Positions 7,310 to 15,589 of a stretch of 34,490 nucleotides of DNA are shown here, piece by piece. The translations under genes were made by a program, and so were the position numbers. The notes beneath the pieces are model-generated. The model did not search any database and was not told the origin of the DNA. It worked only from the letters and a program-made list of their open reading frames with translations. The stretch's first letter is position 1. Each line of letters begins with the position of its first letter. The stretch covers positions 1 through 34,490 of the forward strand of contig JAJXUO010000030.1 of NCBI GenBank assembly GCA_021782815.1, written 5' to 3'. Origin of the DNA: Pseudomonadota bacterium. GTDB lineage: Bacteria > Pseudomonadota > Alphaproteobacteria > Rhodospirillales > Magnetospirillaceae.

Positions 7310-8230
7310 TTGGCGTTAGAGCTTACCCTTTCGGCTTTGAGGAGCGGCGGCAAGGCCGCCGTGGCCCGCGCCCTGGCGCTTCTGGAGCAGGCGCCCGACA
7401 GTCCCGAGGTGGTGGCCCTGCTGTCCGAGGCCTATGAGGCGCCGCAGGCCCATGTGGTGGGGATGACCGGTCCGCCCGGCGTCGGCAAATCCACATTGAT
7501 GAACGCCCTGATCGGCGCCTGGCGGCGGCGCGGCCGCCGCGTGGCCTGCATCGCCGTCGATCCCTCGTCGCGCCGGTCGGGCGGCGCCCTGTTGGGCGAC
7601 CGCACCCGGCTTTCCACCGATCCCGAGGATCAGGGCATCTTCGTGCGCTCCATGGCGGCGCGCGACCGTTTGGGCGGTCTGGCCGGGCTGACGGTGTCGG
7701 CCATGGTGCTGATGCGCGCCCTGTACGACATGGTGCTGATCGAAACCGTGGGGGTGGGCCAGTCCGAGACCGACGTGGTGGGGGTGGCCGATACCGTGCT
7801 GTTCTGCGTGCAGCCCGGCTCGGGCGACAGTTTGCAGTTCATGAAGGCCGGAATCGCCGAGATCCCGCATCTGGTGGTGGTGACCAAGGCCGATATGGGG
7901 GCGGCGGCCACCCGTGCCCGCGCCGATGTGATGGGCGCCCTGTCGCTGTCGGGCGGCGAGGGCGATTGGGAGGTGCCGGTACTGATGGTCTCGTCGCAGC
8001 AGGCCCAGGGAGTGGAGGTGCTGGCCGACGCCATCGACCGCCATGCCGCCCATTTGGCCGAGGGCGGCCGCCGCGCCGCCGCCCGCCTGCAGCAGGCCCG
8101 GCTGTGGCTGGAGGACGCGGTGCGCGAACGCTTCGGCCGCGAGGGCGTGCGCCGCGCCGGGGCCGATCTTTCCCTGGGCGAGGGTTGCTCGCCGTTCCGC
8201 CGTCTGGCCGAACTGTCGGCGCGGTTATGA
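7310..8230 (+). CDS. meaB: MeaB/ArgK-type G3E P-loop GTPase
   Basis: GTPase chaperone of the MeaB/ArgK (MMAA) family, which loads and protects the cobalamin of methylmalonyl-CoA mutase or related B12 acyl-CoA mutases. Seen: Walker A GPPGVGKST (residues 54-62), VDPSSRRSGGALLGDRTRL (switch I region from residue 83), ETVGVGQSE (switch II) and VVVTKAD as the guanine-specificity motif. The start is taken as TTG 7310, giving MALELTLSALRSGGKAAVARAL (306 residues), with a purine-rich GGAAAGAG about ten bases upstream. A longer version from TTG 7238 reads through unconserved-looking sequence. No mutase gene is in the window, so the client is unknown. Confidence 0.9.
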   Translation: MALELTLSALRSGGKAAVARALALLEQAPDSPEVVALLSEAYEAPQAHVVGMTGPPGVGKSTLMNALIGAWRRRGRRVACIAVDPSSRRSGGALLGDRTRLSTDPEDQGIFVRSMAARDRLGGLAGLTVSAMVLMRALYDMVLIETVGVGQSETDVVGVADTVLFCVQPGSGDSLQFMKAGIAEIPHLVVVTKADMGAAATRARADVMGALSLSGGEGDWEVPVLMVSSQQAQGVEVLADAIDRHAAHLAEGGRRAAARLQQARLWLEDAVRERFGREGVRRAGADLSLGEGCSPFRRLAELSARL

Positions 8231-8231
8231 T

Positions 8232-8723
8232 ATGAGGTCCACGCCGTATCCAGCGTTGCTGGCGGCCCTGCTGCTGTGGGCCGCCGCGTCGGCTCAGGCG
8301 GCGCCCTTGCCGCGCTGGCGGCCGCTGGAGCAATTGTCGGTGGGCGACCGCTCCCTGGCCGAGCAGGCCCTGGCCGGGCATTTCGGCGCCGATCCCAGCC
8401 TGTGGCCCGACTGGCTCGGCGTGGTGGGGGCGATGATTCCCGCCGGGATCGACGGCAATATCCTCATCATCCGCGCCCCCATGCTGCAGGCCTGCGGCGG
8501 CTGGGGCTATACGGTGTTCGGTCCGGTCAACGCCAAGGACAGCCGCGATCTCCGGGGGCCGGAATTCTGCGCCAACGATCTTTACATCGTGCCGCACGGC
8601 CTGGGCGCCCCCGACATCCAGTTCGACGAGGAGGGCTTTACCGCCGACCTTCGCACCTGGAGCCACGAAAAGGCCCGCTGGCGTTGGGTCCAGGGGCAGT
8701 GGCTGCGCTTTACGCCGAAATAG
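8232..8723 (+). CDS. Secreted protein of unknown function
   Basis: A 163-residue product beginning MRSTPYPALLAALLLWAAASAQA, a clear Sec signal peptide with likely cleavage after AQA (about residue 23). The mature part is about 140 residues, Trp-rich, with two cysteines (near LQACGGWGY and EFCANDLYIV) that could form a disulfide in the periplasm. I do not recognise a family. The start lies one base after the meaB stop, so translation is probably coupled. The 3' end overlaps the convergent ygfZ gene by 14 bases. A longer in-frame upstream reading overlaps meaB and lacks the signal peptide at its start. Confidence 0.75.
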   Translation: MRSTPYPALLAALLLWAAASAQAAPLPRWRPLEQLSVGDRSLAEQALAGHFGADPSLWPDWLGVVGAMIPAGIDGNILIIRAPMLQACGGWGYTVFGPVNAKDSRDLRGPEFCANDLYIVPHGLGAPDIQFDEEGFTADLRTWSHEKARWRWVQGQWLRFTPK

Positions 8724-9618
8724 CCGGAAGCCGCATCCAGGCGGGCGGCGGCAGCGGGGTCAGGCGGGTTTCCCCGGCCCGCAGGGCTTCGCCGGGCGGC
8801 AGGGCGGCCAGCGCCTCCAGCCGCAGCAGGGCCAGGCCGACGCCGTCCTGACAGGAGCGCATCTCGCCGGCCTCGGCGCCGTCCGGGGTGGTCAGGGGCG
8901 CTCCGGCGGCCGGAGCCGGGCCGCTGATGGCCACCGGCAACAGGCGTTTGCGGATCAGGGCGCGGTATTTGGTGCGGGCGGTCAGTTCCTGGCCCATATA
9001 GCAGCCCTTGTTCCAATCCACCCCGGAAAGCTCGTCGAAGCCGTTTTCCAGCAGCAGGGCGTGCTCGGGCGAAAGATCGCGGCTGCCGTCGGGCAGGCCC
9101 AGGCGGATGCGCCGCTCGTCCCAGGCGGTGAAGGGGGCCAGGGCGAAGCCGGCGGCTTCCAGAACCTCCTCGGCGCCGCCGGGCAGCCAGGCCCTGAGGC
9201 CCGCCTCCGGCAGGCGGGGATCGGCCAGAACCAGCCCGCCGTCGAACGGGGCCTGGGCGGCGGCGCCCAGACCCAGGGCGGCGGCGGCGCCTTCGCCCCA
9301 CAGGGCGTAGACCATCGGCGCCTCGGGCTGGGCCAGCGTCACCTTGGCGCGCAGCTTGTAAAGCGACAGCCGTTTGGCGAAATCGGCGCGCCGCGCCGCC
9401 TCGGTCTCCAGCCGCAAAACGCCGTCCTGCTCGGCCACGAACAGTTCGTGCAGGAACTTGCCCTGCGGGGTGAGGAAGGCGCCATAAAGGGGGTGCCCGT
9501 CCTGGGTGCGGGGGATATCGGCGGACACCAGGCCCTGCAGAAAGGCGACACGGTCCTCGCCGCCGATCTCGATCAGGGCGCGATGGGGGAGACGGGTGTA
9601 GAAAAGCTGCGGCATCAT
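8710..9618 (-). CDS. ygfZ: YgfZ/IBA57-type folate-binding Fe-S assembly factor
   Basis: Tetrahydrofolate-binding protein of the GcvT-like YgfZ/IBA57 family, which supports assembly or repair of certain Fe-S enzymes such as radical-SAM proteins. The signature K-G-C-Y-x-G-Q-E is present as KGCYMGQE at residues 204-211, with the essential Cys206. Earlier motifs (RVAFLQGLVSADI and GAFLTPQGKFLHELFV) match the family N-terminus. At 302 residues it has normal size. The first two codons are both ATG (9618 and 9615). It is convergent with the secreted-protein gene and divergent from the glycosyltransferase operon. Confidence 0.94.
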   Translation of the reverse strand: MMPQLFYTRLPHRALIEIGGEDRVAFLQGLVSADIPRTQDGHPLYGAFLTPQGKFLHELFVAEQDGVLRLETEAARRADFAKRLSLYKLRAKVTLAQPEAPMVYALWGEGAAAALGLGAAAQAPFDGGLVLADPRLPEAGLRAWLPGGAEEVLEAAGFALAPFTAWDERRIRLGLPDGSRDLSPEHALLLENGFDELSGVDWNKGCYMGQELTARTKYRALIRKRLLPVAISGPAPAAGAPLTTPDGAEAGEMRSCQDGVGLALLRLEALAALPPGEALRAGETRLTPLPPPAWMRLPAISA

Positions 9619-9686
9619 CGGTCCGGAGGGTGGTGCGGAGAGGCCTTAAAGGTGGGCCGATCCGCGGCAACAGACAAGAGCAATTC

Positions 9687-9724
9687 CGGCAACACTTGCC
9701 GCGACCGGGTGGCGGCTTTATAAC
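9687..9724 (+). promoter_or_regulatory. Promoter of the glycosyltransferase operon
   Basis: TTGCCG (9696-9701), 17-base spacer, TATAAC (9719-9724), 7 bases before the ATG at 9732. No Shine-Dalgarno sequence precedes that ATG, so the mRNA is likely leaderless. The palindrome CGGCAA-CAC-TTGCCG (9687-9701) overlaps the -35 box and could be an operator. Promoter call by consensus match, operator by inference. Confidence 0.6.
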
Positions 9725-9731
9725 AAAAACC

Positions 9732-10772
9732 ATGCATATCACCCTGGTTGACGATTCCATCCCCTTCGACGGCTTCACGCCCGCCGCCCGGCCGCTGGGC
9801 GGGGCCGAGCGGGCTTTCGCCGGCCTGGCGGCGGCGCTGGCGCGGCGCGGCCACGACGTGCGCGCCTACAATCGCGCCCGCTACGCCATGGTGATCGAAG
9901 GGGTGCGCTGGGAAACTCTGGACGAGCCCTTTCCGGCCCAGACCGACGCCCTCATCGCCTTTCGCAAGCCGGCGCTGCTGGGGTCGGTGCGGCTGGCGGG
10001 CAAACGGCTGTTCTGGGCCACCCAGAGCGGGCCGCGCATTGCGCACGAGCGCGCCGTTCTCGAAGGCTACGCCCCGGTGCTGACGCTTCTGTGCAGCGTG
10101 GCGCAGACGCAAGGCGCGGGGGAACCGGGCGGCCTGCCCATGCGTCTGGTGGCGCCGGGCCTGCGCGCCGACTATCTGGACGATCGCCCCACCCAATTGT
10201 CCGAGGCGCCCACCGCCATCGTCACCACCCATCCCCTGCACGGCCTCGACGCCGTGCTGGACCTGTGGGGCGAACGCATCCGGCCGCAGGTGGCGACGGC
10301 GCGTCTGCTGGTGGTGTCGGCCGGGCTGGCCCGCGGCGCCGAGGGCGGCGACATGCCCGAGGGCTATGCCCCGCTGCTGGAGAAGGCGCGGAGCCTGGCC
10401 GGGCAGGGGGTGGAGATCATGGCCCCCCTGGGCGATGCCGGCATGGCCGAGCTTTACCGCACGGCGCGGCTGCACCTTTATCCCGGCCATGCCGAGGACA
10501 TGGTGTGCTGGACCCTGCGCGACAGCCAGGCCTGCGGCCTGCCCGCCGTCACTTATGGACTGGGCGGCATCCGCGAGGCGGTGAAGGACGGCCAGACCGC
10601 CCAGGTGGTTCCCGATCTCGACGCCGTGGTCAATCTGACGGTGCGGCTGTTGACCGACGACGACAGTTTCTGGAGCATGAGCCGGGACGCCCGCCTGCTG
10701 CAGCGCGAGCGCAGCTGGGACGTGGCGGCCCAAGAGGTCGAAGCCCTGTTGCGGGCCGGGGAGAACGCATGA
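9732..10772 (+). CDS. Glycosyltransferase, GT4-like (first of pair)
   Basis: Glycosyltransferase-like protein of 346 residues with two Rossmann halves. The N-terminal half starts MHITLVDDSIPFDGF and has PLGGAERAFAGLAAALARRGHDV, the usual GGAE entry of GT4 enzymes. The C-terminal half has LYPGHAEDMVCWTLRDSQACGLPAVTYGLGGIREAV, matching the sugar-nucleotide binding region. A cytoplasmic or membrane-associated role in building a glycan is expected. Donor and acceptor are unknown. It heads an operon: its stop overlaps the start of the second glycosyltransferase by 4 bases (ATGA). Confidence 0.88.
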   Translation: MHITLVDDSIPFDGFTPAARPLGGAERAFAGLAAALARRGHDVRAYNRARYAMVIEGVRWETLDEPFPAQTDALIAFRKPALLGSVRLAGKRLFWATQSGPRIAHERAVLEGYAPVLTLLCSVAQTQGAGEPGGLPMRLVAPGLRADYLDDRPTQLSEAPTAIVTTHPLHGLDAVLDLWGERIRPQVATARLLVVSAGLARGAEGGDMPEGYAPLLEKARSLAGQGVEIMAPLGDAGMAELYRTARLHLYPGHAEDMVCWTLRDSQACGLPAVTYGLGGIREAVKDGQTAQVVPDLDAVVNLTVRLLTDDDSFWSMSRDARLLQRERSWDVAAQEVEALLRAGENA

Positions 10773-11806
10773 GGATTTTACAAGCCATCGCCGGGGCGCC
10801 CCACGGCGGGGCGGAACGGTTTTTCGAGCGGCTGGTGCCGGCCCTGGGCCGGGCCGGGGTGGAGCAGCGCGTGCTGATCCGCAAGGACGCCCGCCGCGCC
10901 CAGCTTTTGCGGGCCGAGGGGCTGGACGTGCATCAGCTGTCCTTCGGCGGCCGCTTCGATTTTTCCACGCGGCGGGCTTTCGCCCGCCATGCCCGCGCCT
11001 TCAAGCCCGATATCGTCTTCACCTGGATGAGCCGGGCCAGCGCCAAGGCCCCGGCCAGTCCCGCGGGCGAGGGACGTTTCGTGCGCGTGGCCCGGCTGGG
11101 CGGCTATTACGACCTCAAATACTACCGGGGCTGCGATTATCTGGTGGGCGATACCCAGTCCATCGTCGATTATCTCACCAGCGAGGGCTGGCCGGCCGAA
11201 AAGGCGGTCTATCTGCCCAATTTCGTCGATGACGCCGCCGGGCAGCCCATTCCGCGCAAGGAGCTTTATATCCCGGAAAGCGCCCCCATCCTGCTGGGGC
11301 TGGGGCGGCTGCACACCAACAAGGCCTTCGATGTGCTGTTGAAGGCCCTGGCCCTGGTGCCCGACGCCTATCTGCTGCTGGCCGGGGTGGGGCCCGAGGA
11401 GGCGGCGCTGGAGGCTCTGGCCACCAAGCTCGGCATCAAGCCCCGGGTGCGTTTCCTGGGCTGGCGCGACGATGTGCCGCGCCTGTTCGCCACCGCCAAT
11501 CTGTTCGTGCATCCGGCCCGCCACGAGCCCCTGGGCAATGTGGTGATCGAGGCCTGGGCCCAGGGGGTGCCGGTGGTTTCCACCGCCAGCCAGGGTCCGG
11601 CGGTGCTGATCGAGGATGGGGTCTCGGGCCTGTTGAGCCCGGTGGACCAGCCCGAACCGCTGGCGGCGGCCATCCGCAAGGCCCTGGCCGATGCCGATCT
11701 GCGGCGCGGCCTGGCCGGGGCGGGGCGCGCCGTTTACGAGGCCCGCTATACCGAGCGGGCGGTGGTGGCGGCCTACAAGGCCTTCTTCGAAAAGGTTCTG
11801 GCCTGA
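10769..11806 (+). CDS. Glycosyltransferase, GT4 family (second of pair)
   Basis: A 345-residue GT-B fold enzyme. The N-terminus MRILQAIAGAPHGGAERFFERLVPALGRAG has the GGAE motif. The C-terminal half contains LGLGRLHTNKAFDVLLKAL and the family's E-x7-E element EPLGNVVIEAWAQGVPVVST. It begins inside the preceding gene's stop codon (ATGA) and ends one base before the asparagine-synthetase-like gene, so the three products are probably made in fixed ratio. It likely adds a sugar to a surface or cell-envelope polysaccharide. The pathway is inferred from neighbours only. Confidence 0.92.
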   Translation: MRILQAIAGAPHGGAERFFERLVPALGRAGVEQRVLIRKDARRAQLLRAEGLDVHQLSFGGRFDFSTRRAFARHARAFKPDIVFTWMSRASAKAPASPAGEGRFVRVARLGGYYDLKYYRGCDYLVGDTQSIVDYLTSEGWPAEKAVYLPNFVDDAAGQPIPRKELYIPESAPILLGLGRLHTNKAFDVLLKALALVPDAYLLLAGVGPEEAALEALATKLGIKPRVRFLGWRDDVPRLFATANLFVHPARHEPLGNVVIEAWAQGVPVVSTASQGPAVLIEDGVSGLLSPVDQPEPLAAAIRKALADADLRRGLAGAGRAVYEARYTERAVVAAYKAFFEKVLA

Positions 11807-11807
11807 C

Positions 11808-13559
11808 ATGTGCGGCATCGCCGGTCTGATGACCGCCGACGGCGGCCCCCCCGACGAGCGGGTGCTGGCCGCCATGACCGCCGTCCTCGCCCATCGCGGC
11901 CCCGACGGCCGGGGGCATCATGTGCGGGGCGATGTGGGGCTGGCCCATTGCCGTCTGGCCATCATCGATCTGGTGACCGGCGATCAGCCGCTGTTCGGCG
12001 CCGACGGTCTGGCCCTGGTGGCCAACGGCGAGATCTACAACCATGTGGAGCTGCGGGCCGGCCTGGCCGACGTCGCCTTCCGCACCGGCTCCGACTGCGA
12101 GCCGCCGCTGGCGCTTTATCAGCGCCATGGCCTGGACTATCCCCGCCATCTGCGCGGCATGTACGCCATCGCCCTGCATGATCCGGCACGCGGACGGCTG
12201 ATTTTGTCGCGCGATCCCTTCGGCATCAAGCCGCTCTATTGGGCGGAAAGCCCGCGGGGCTTCCTGTTCGCCTCCGAGCCCCAGGCCATTCTGGCCAGCG
12301 GCCTGCTGCCCCGCCGCCTGCGCGGGCAGGGGCGCGACGAGTTGCTGGGCCTGCAATTCTCCACCGGGTCGGAAACCGTCTTCATGGGGGTGCACCGCGT
12401 GCTGCCGGGGGAAACCCTGGTGGTGGAGAAGGGCCGCATCGTCGAACGCCGCCGCATCGAGGCCTTGACCCTGGAGCCGGCCGCCGACCCCACGGTAGAG
12501 GGGCTGGACCGGGTGCTGGAGCAATCGGTGGCCCTGCATCAACGGGCCGACGTGCCTTACGGCATGTTCCTGTCGGGCGGCATCGACAGCTCGGCGGTGC
12601 TGGCCCTGATGGCCCGCCTCAACAGCCGCCCGGTGCTGGCCTTCACCGCCTTCTTCCCCGGCGCCGCCGTGCATGACGAAAGCGGGCACGCCCGCGCCCT
12701 GGCCCAAGCCGTGGGGGCCGAGCATGTGGATGTGGCGGTGGACGAGACCGCCTTCTGGAAACTGCTGCCGCGGATCGCCGCGCACATGGATGATCCGGTG
12801 GCCGATTACGCCGTGGTTCCCACCTATCTGCTGGCCCGCGAGGCGCGCCGTTCGGTGAAGGTGATCCTGTCGGGCGAGGGGGGCGACGAACTGTTCGGCG
12901 GTTACGGCCGCTATCGCGGCGCCATGCGCCCCTGGCCCTTCACCAAGGCCATGCGCCGCGCCGGCACCTTCGAGGGGCTGGGCGTGCTGCGCGATCAGGG
13001 GCGGGGCTGGCGCGACGGCTATGCCGTGGCCGAGGCCCTGGCCGCCCGTCGGCCCGGCAGCCGCCTGCAGCGGGCCCAGGCCCTGGACTGCGCCGACTGG
13101 CTGCCCAACGATCTGCTGATCAAGCTCGACCGTTGCCTGATGGCCCATGGCGTCGAGGGGCGGGTGCCGTTCCTCGATACCGAGGTGGCGCGCTTCGCCT
13201 ACGGTCTGCCCGACCGTCTGAAGATCCGCCAGGGCCTGGGCAAGGCCCTGCTGCGCGACTGGCTGGCCCGGCATCTGCCGGCGGCCAAGCCCTTCTCGCC
13301 GAAGCGCGGTTTCACGGTGCCGGTGGCGGAATGGATCGCCGGCCGCCCCGAACTGGGCAGTCTGGTGGGCTCGCAGCCCGCCATTCAGGAGATATGCCTG
13401 CCGGGCACGGTGGGGCCGCTGTTCCGCGCCGCCGCGCAAAACCGCAAGGCCGGGTTTGCCGCCTGGAGCCTGCTGTTTTACGCCCTGTGGCACCGCTGCC
13501 ATATTGACGGCCTGCCTCCGGCGGACAATGTGTTGGATAGTTTGAGACACGAAGGATGA
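11808..13559 (+). CDS. asnB: Asparagine synthetase (glutamine-hydrolysing)-type amidotransferase
   Basis: Class II glutamine amidotransferase fused to an ATP-pyrophosphatase domain, 583 residues. Cys2 after the start (MCGIAGL) is the glutaminase nucleophile. LAHRGPDGRG, HCRLAIIDL and NGEIYNH complete that domain. The synthetase domain has the PPi loop LSGGIDSS (about residues 253-261) and LSGEGGDELFGGYGRY. Besides free asparagine synthesis, homologues in polysaccharide clusters amidate sugar acids or other acceptors. Its place behind two glycosyltransferases favours that role here. The start is one base after the previous stop, and the stop overlaps the dihydroorotase start (ATGA). Confidence 0.93.
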   Translation: MCGIAGLMTADGGPPDERVLAAMTAVLAHRGPDGRGHHVRGDVGLAHCRLAIIDLVTGDQPLFGADGLALVANGEIYNHVELRAGLADVAFRTGSDCEPPLALYQRHGLDYPRHLRGMYAIALHDPARGRLILSRDPFGIKPLYWAESPRGFLFASEPQAILASGLLPRRLRGQGRDELLGLQFSTGSETVFMGVHRVLPGETLVVEKGRIVERRRIEALTLEPAADPTVEGLDRVLEQSVALHQRADVPYGMFLSGGIDSSAVLALMARLNSRPVLAFTAFFPGAAVHDESGHARALAQAVGAEHVDVAVDETAFWKLLPRIAAHMDDPVADYAVVPTYLLAREARRSVKVILSGEGGDELFGGYGRYRGAMRPWPFTKAMRRAGTFEGLGVLRDQGRGWRDGYAVAEALAARRPGSRLQRAQALDCADWLPNDLLIKLDRCLMAHGVEGRVPFLDTEVARFAYGLPDRLKIRQGLGKALLRDWLARHLPAAKPFSPKRGFTVPVAEWIAGRPELGSLVGSQPAIQEICLPGTVGPLFRAAAQNRKAGFAAWSLLFYALWHRCHIDGLPPADNVLDSLRHEG

Positions 13560-14905
13560 TCCCGATGACCGACGGCTTCGATCTGCTGCTGACTGGCGCC
13601 ATGGCCGTGACCCCCGCCGGGGTGGTGCGCGCCGACGTCGGCGTGAAGGACGGCCGTATCGCCGCCATCGGCGCCCTGGCCGGGGCCAAGGCGGCGCGGG
13701 TGATGGATCTGGCCGGACTGACGGTGCTGCCCGGCGTCATCGACAGCCAGGTGCATCTGCGCGAGCCCGGTCTGGAATACAAGGAGGATCTGGCCACCGG
13801 CACCGCCGCCGCCGCCCTGGGCGGGGTGACGGCGGTGTGCGAGATGCCCAACACCAAGCCCTCGACCCTGACCGCCGAGGCCATTGCCGACAAGCTGGCC
13901 CGGGCGCGGGACCGCGCCTGGACCGATCACGCCTTCTTCATCGGCGCGGCGGTGGAGAACATCCCGCAGTTGGCGACGCTGGAACGGCTGCCGGGCTGCG
14001 CCGGGGTCAAGGTGTTCATGGGCAGTTCCACCGGCAGCCTGCTGGTGGATGGCGAGGAGGCCCTGGCCGGCGTGCTGGGGTCGGGGTTCCGCCGCGTCGC
14101 CGTGCATTGCGAGGACGAGGCCCGCCTGAAGGAGCGCTTCGCCCTGGTGGCCGACGGCGCCGAACCGGAAATGCATCCCGAGTGGCGCGACGCCCGCACC
14201 GCCTTCCTGGCCACCGAGCGCCTGCTGCGGCTGGCCCGCGCCGCCGGGCGGCGGGTGCATGTGCTGCATGTCACCACCGCCGAGGAAATGGAGCTTCTGG
14301 CCCGCAACAAGGATCTGGCCACGGTGGAGGTGACGCCGCAGCATCTGACCCTGTCGGCCCCCGACTGCTATCGCCGCCTGGGCACGCTGGCGCAGATGAA
14401 TCCGCCGGTGCGGGGCGAGGAGCACCGCCAGGCCCTGTGGCGGGCCGTGGAGCAGGGGGTGGTGGATGTGATCGGTTCCGATCACGCCCCCCATACCCGC
14501 GAGGAAAAGGCCAAACCCTATCCGCAAAGCCCCTCGGGCATGACCGGGGTGCAAACCCTGGTGCCGGTGATGCTGGACCATGTGGCGGCCGGGCGTCTCA
14601 GCCTGGAGCGTTTCGTCGATCTGACCAGCGCCGGTCCGGCCCGCACCTACGGCATGGCCGGCAAGGGCCGCCTCGCCGTGGGTTACGATGCCGATTTCAC
14701 GGTGGTGGACCTCAAGGCCCAGCGCAAGATCAGCCATCTGTGGATCGCCAGCAAATGCGGCTGGACGCCTTACGACGGCATGAAGGTGACCGGCTGGCCC
14801 ATCGCCACCATCATTCGCGGCCATGTGGTGATGCAGGACGACGAATTGCAGGGCGATCCCCTGGGGCGCCCCCTGACCTTCGGCGAAAGCCTGCCGCGCG
14901 CCTGA
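13556..14905 (+). CDS. pyrC: Dihydroorotase (class I-like amidohydrolase)
   Basis: Zinc amidohydrolase of 449 residues that closes carbamoyl-aspartate to dihydroorotate in pyrimidine synthesis. Metal-ligand motif QVHLREPG (residues 65-72), KVFMGSSTGSL, HCEDE, HVLHVTT and VIGSDHAPHTREEK (from about residue 306) are all in family order. ATG 13556 overlaps the preceding stop. ATG 13565 (MTDGFD) is an alternative that has GAAGG at a suitable distance. The gene ends the glycosyltransferase/AsnB operon, which is odd for a housekeeping enzyme. A related hydantoinase-like role on a different cyclic amide cannot be excluded. Repeat A begins on its stop codon. Confidence 0.9.
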   Translation: MIPMTDGFDLLLTGAMAVTPAGVVRADVGVKDGRIAAIGALAGAKAARVMDLAGLTVLPGVIDSQVHLREPGLEYKEDLATGTAAAALGGVTAVCEMPNTKPSTLTAEAIADKLARARDRAWTDHAFFIGAAVENIPQLATLERLPGCAGVKVFMGSSTGSLLVDGEEALAGVLGSGFRRVAVHCEDEARLKERFALVADGAEPEMHPEWRDARTAFLATERLLRLARAAGRRVHVLHVTTAEEMELLARNKDLATVEVTPQHLTLSAPDCYRRLGTLAQMNPPVRGEEHRQALWRAVEQGVVDVIGSDHAPHTREEKAKPYPQSPSGMTGVQTLVPVMLDHVAAGRLSLERFVDLTSAGPARTYGMAGKGRLAVGYDADFTVVDLKAQRKISHLWIASKCGWTPYDGMKVTGWPIATIIRGHVVMQDDELQGDPLGRPLTFGESLPRA

Positions 14906-15051
14906 TACTAAATTGCAGTGATCGGAACCGATCACTGCACCCTCATGCGCCGGGCGGGTTTCTCCGAAACCCTTGGCTTCGCGCCATCAGGCGCGCGTCG
15001 CCTTGCTCCTAACCGGCGCCGCGATGAGTCAAACTCATCGCGGCTTGGTAT
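14905..15051 (+). repeat. Repeat A copy 2 (147 bp, complete)
   Basis: Basic full-length form. It begins ATACTAA on the last base of the pyrC TGA and ends TTGGTAT. Hairpins in order: GCAGTGATCGG/CCGATCACTGC, GGGTTTC-TCC-GAAACCC, GCGCC-ATCA-GGCGC and GCCGCGATGAGT-CAA-ACTCATCGCGGC. It carries no extra 27-bp unit. Confidence 0.9.
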
Positions 15052-15156
15052 GATCCCGTCATTCCGAATTGGAATGGATTTCAGTCGAACATCTCATTTT
15101 CCTTCATGCTCCCCTTCGGCCTATGGTCTAGATCAGAGGACATAAAGGAGCATGTG

Positions 15157-15534
15157 ATGAGTCGGATGCCGAAACTGCTGCGGCGGCTGGTGCGCAAGGC
15201 GCGGGGCCTTGAGGGGGCGGCCCGTGCCGCCGTCCTGCGCAAGCATCGCATCCACGCCGATATCGTGCTGCCCGGGCAGATCGCCATCGATCTGGAGAAG
15301 CTGGTGTTTTTCAACATCCGCCGCCGTATCGGCATCGGCATGCGCGATATGGCCGATCTCGGGGTGCGCAATGTGGGCGAGCCGGGCTTCATGGACCATT
15401 ACGTGCTCAGCATCGAAACCATGGACCATACCCACCTGCAATGGCGCCTGTGCACCGATCAGGACCAGGGCGAACAGGCGGCCCGCACCGTCAACGACGT
15501 GCTGTGCGGCGTGCTGACGGCGCGCGGGGCCTGA
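15157..15534 (+). CDS. Small protein of unknown function
   Basis: A 125-residue protein starting MSRMPKLLRRLVRKARGLEG. The start is fixed by a perfect AAGGAG 6 bases upstream (15145-15150). The N-terminus is strongly basic. The middle (IDLEKLVFFNIRRRIGIGMRDMADLGVRN) and the end (HTHLQWRLCTDQDQGEQAARTVNDVLCGVL) look like a compact soluble alpha/beta domain with no membrane segment. I do not recognise a family. It stands alone between two repeat A copies, and its stop codon is the first base of the second. Confidence 0.75.
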   Translation: MSRMPKLLRRLVRKARGLEGAARAAVLRKHRIHADIVLPGQIAIDLEKLVFFNIRRRIGIGMRDMADLGVRNVGEPGFMDHYVLSIETMDHTHLQWRLCTDQDQGEQAARTVNDVLCGVLTARGA

Positions 15535-15589
15535 TACCCAATCCCGTTGATCGGACCCGATCAACGGAGCCCCTCAAGCGGCGGAGCCT
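15534..15589 (+). repeat. Repeat A copy 3, 5' fragment
   Basis: Only the first 50 or so bases are present. The copy begins ATACCCAA on the last base of the TGA stop of the preceding gene, followed by a hairpin with arms CCGTTGATCGG/CCGATCAACGG. The homology fades after CTCAAGCGGCGG, just before the DUF1003 stop codon. Either the copy was truncated or the rest was replaced. Confidence 0.8.

Noticed and set aside
14468-14485. GTGATCGGTTCCGATCAC inside pyrC looks like the first hairpin of repeat A.
   Set aside because: It is in frame and encodes the conserved dihydroorotase motif VIGSDHAPH. No other part of the repeat surrounds it, so the match is most likely coincidence.
14905-15051. Repeat A as a tRNA, small RNA gene or CRISPR repeat.
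   Set aside because: There is no cloverleaf and no regular spacer array. Copies are dispersed, have inverted ends and vary in length, which fits an intergenic repeat element.
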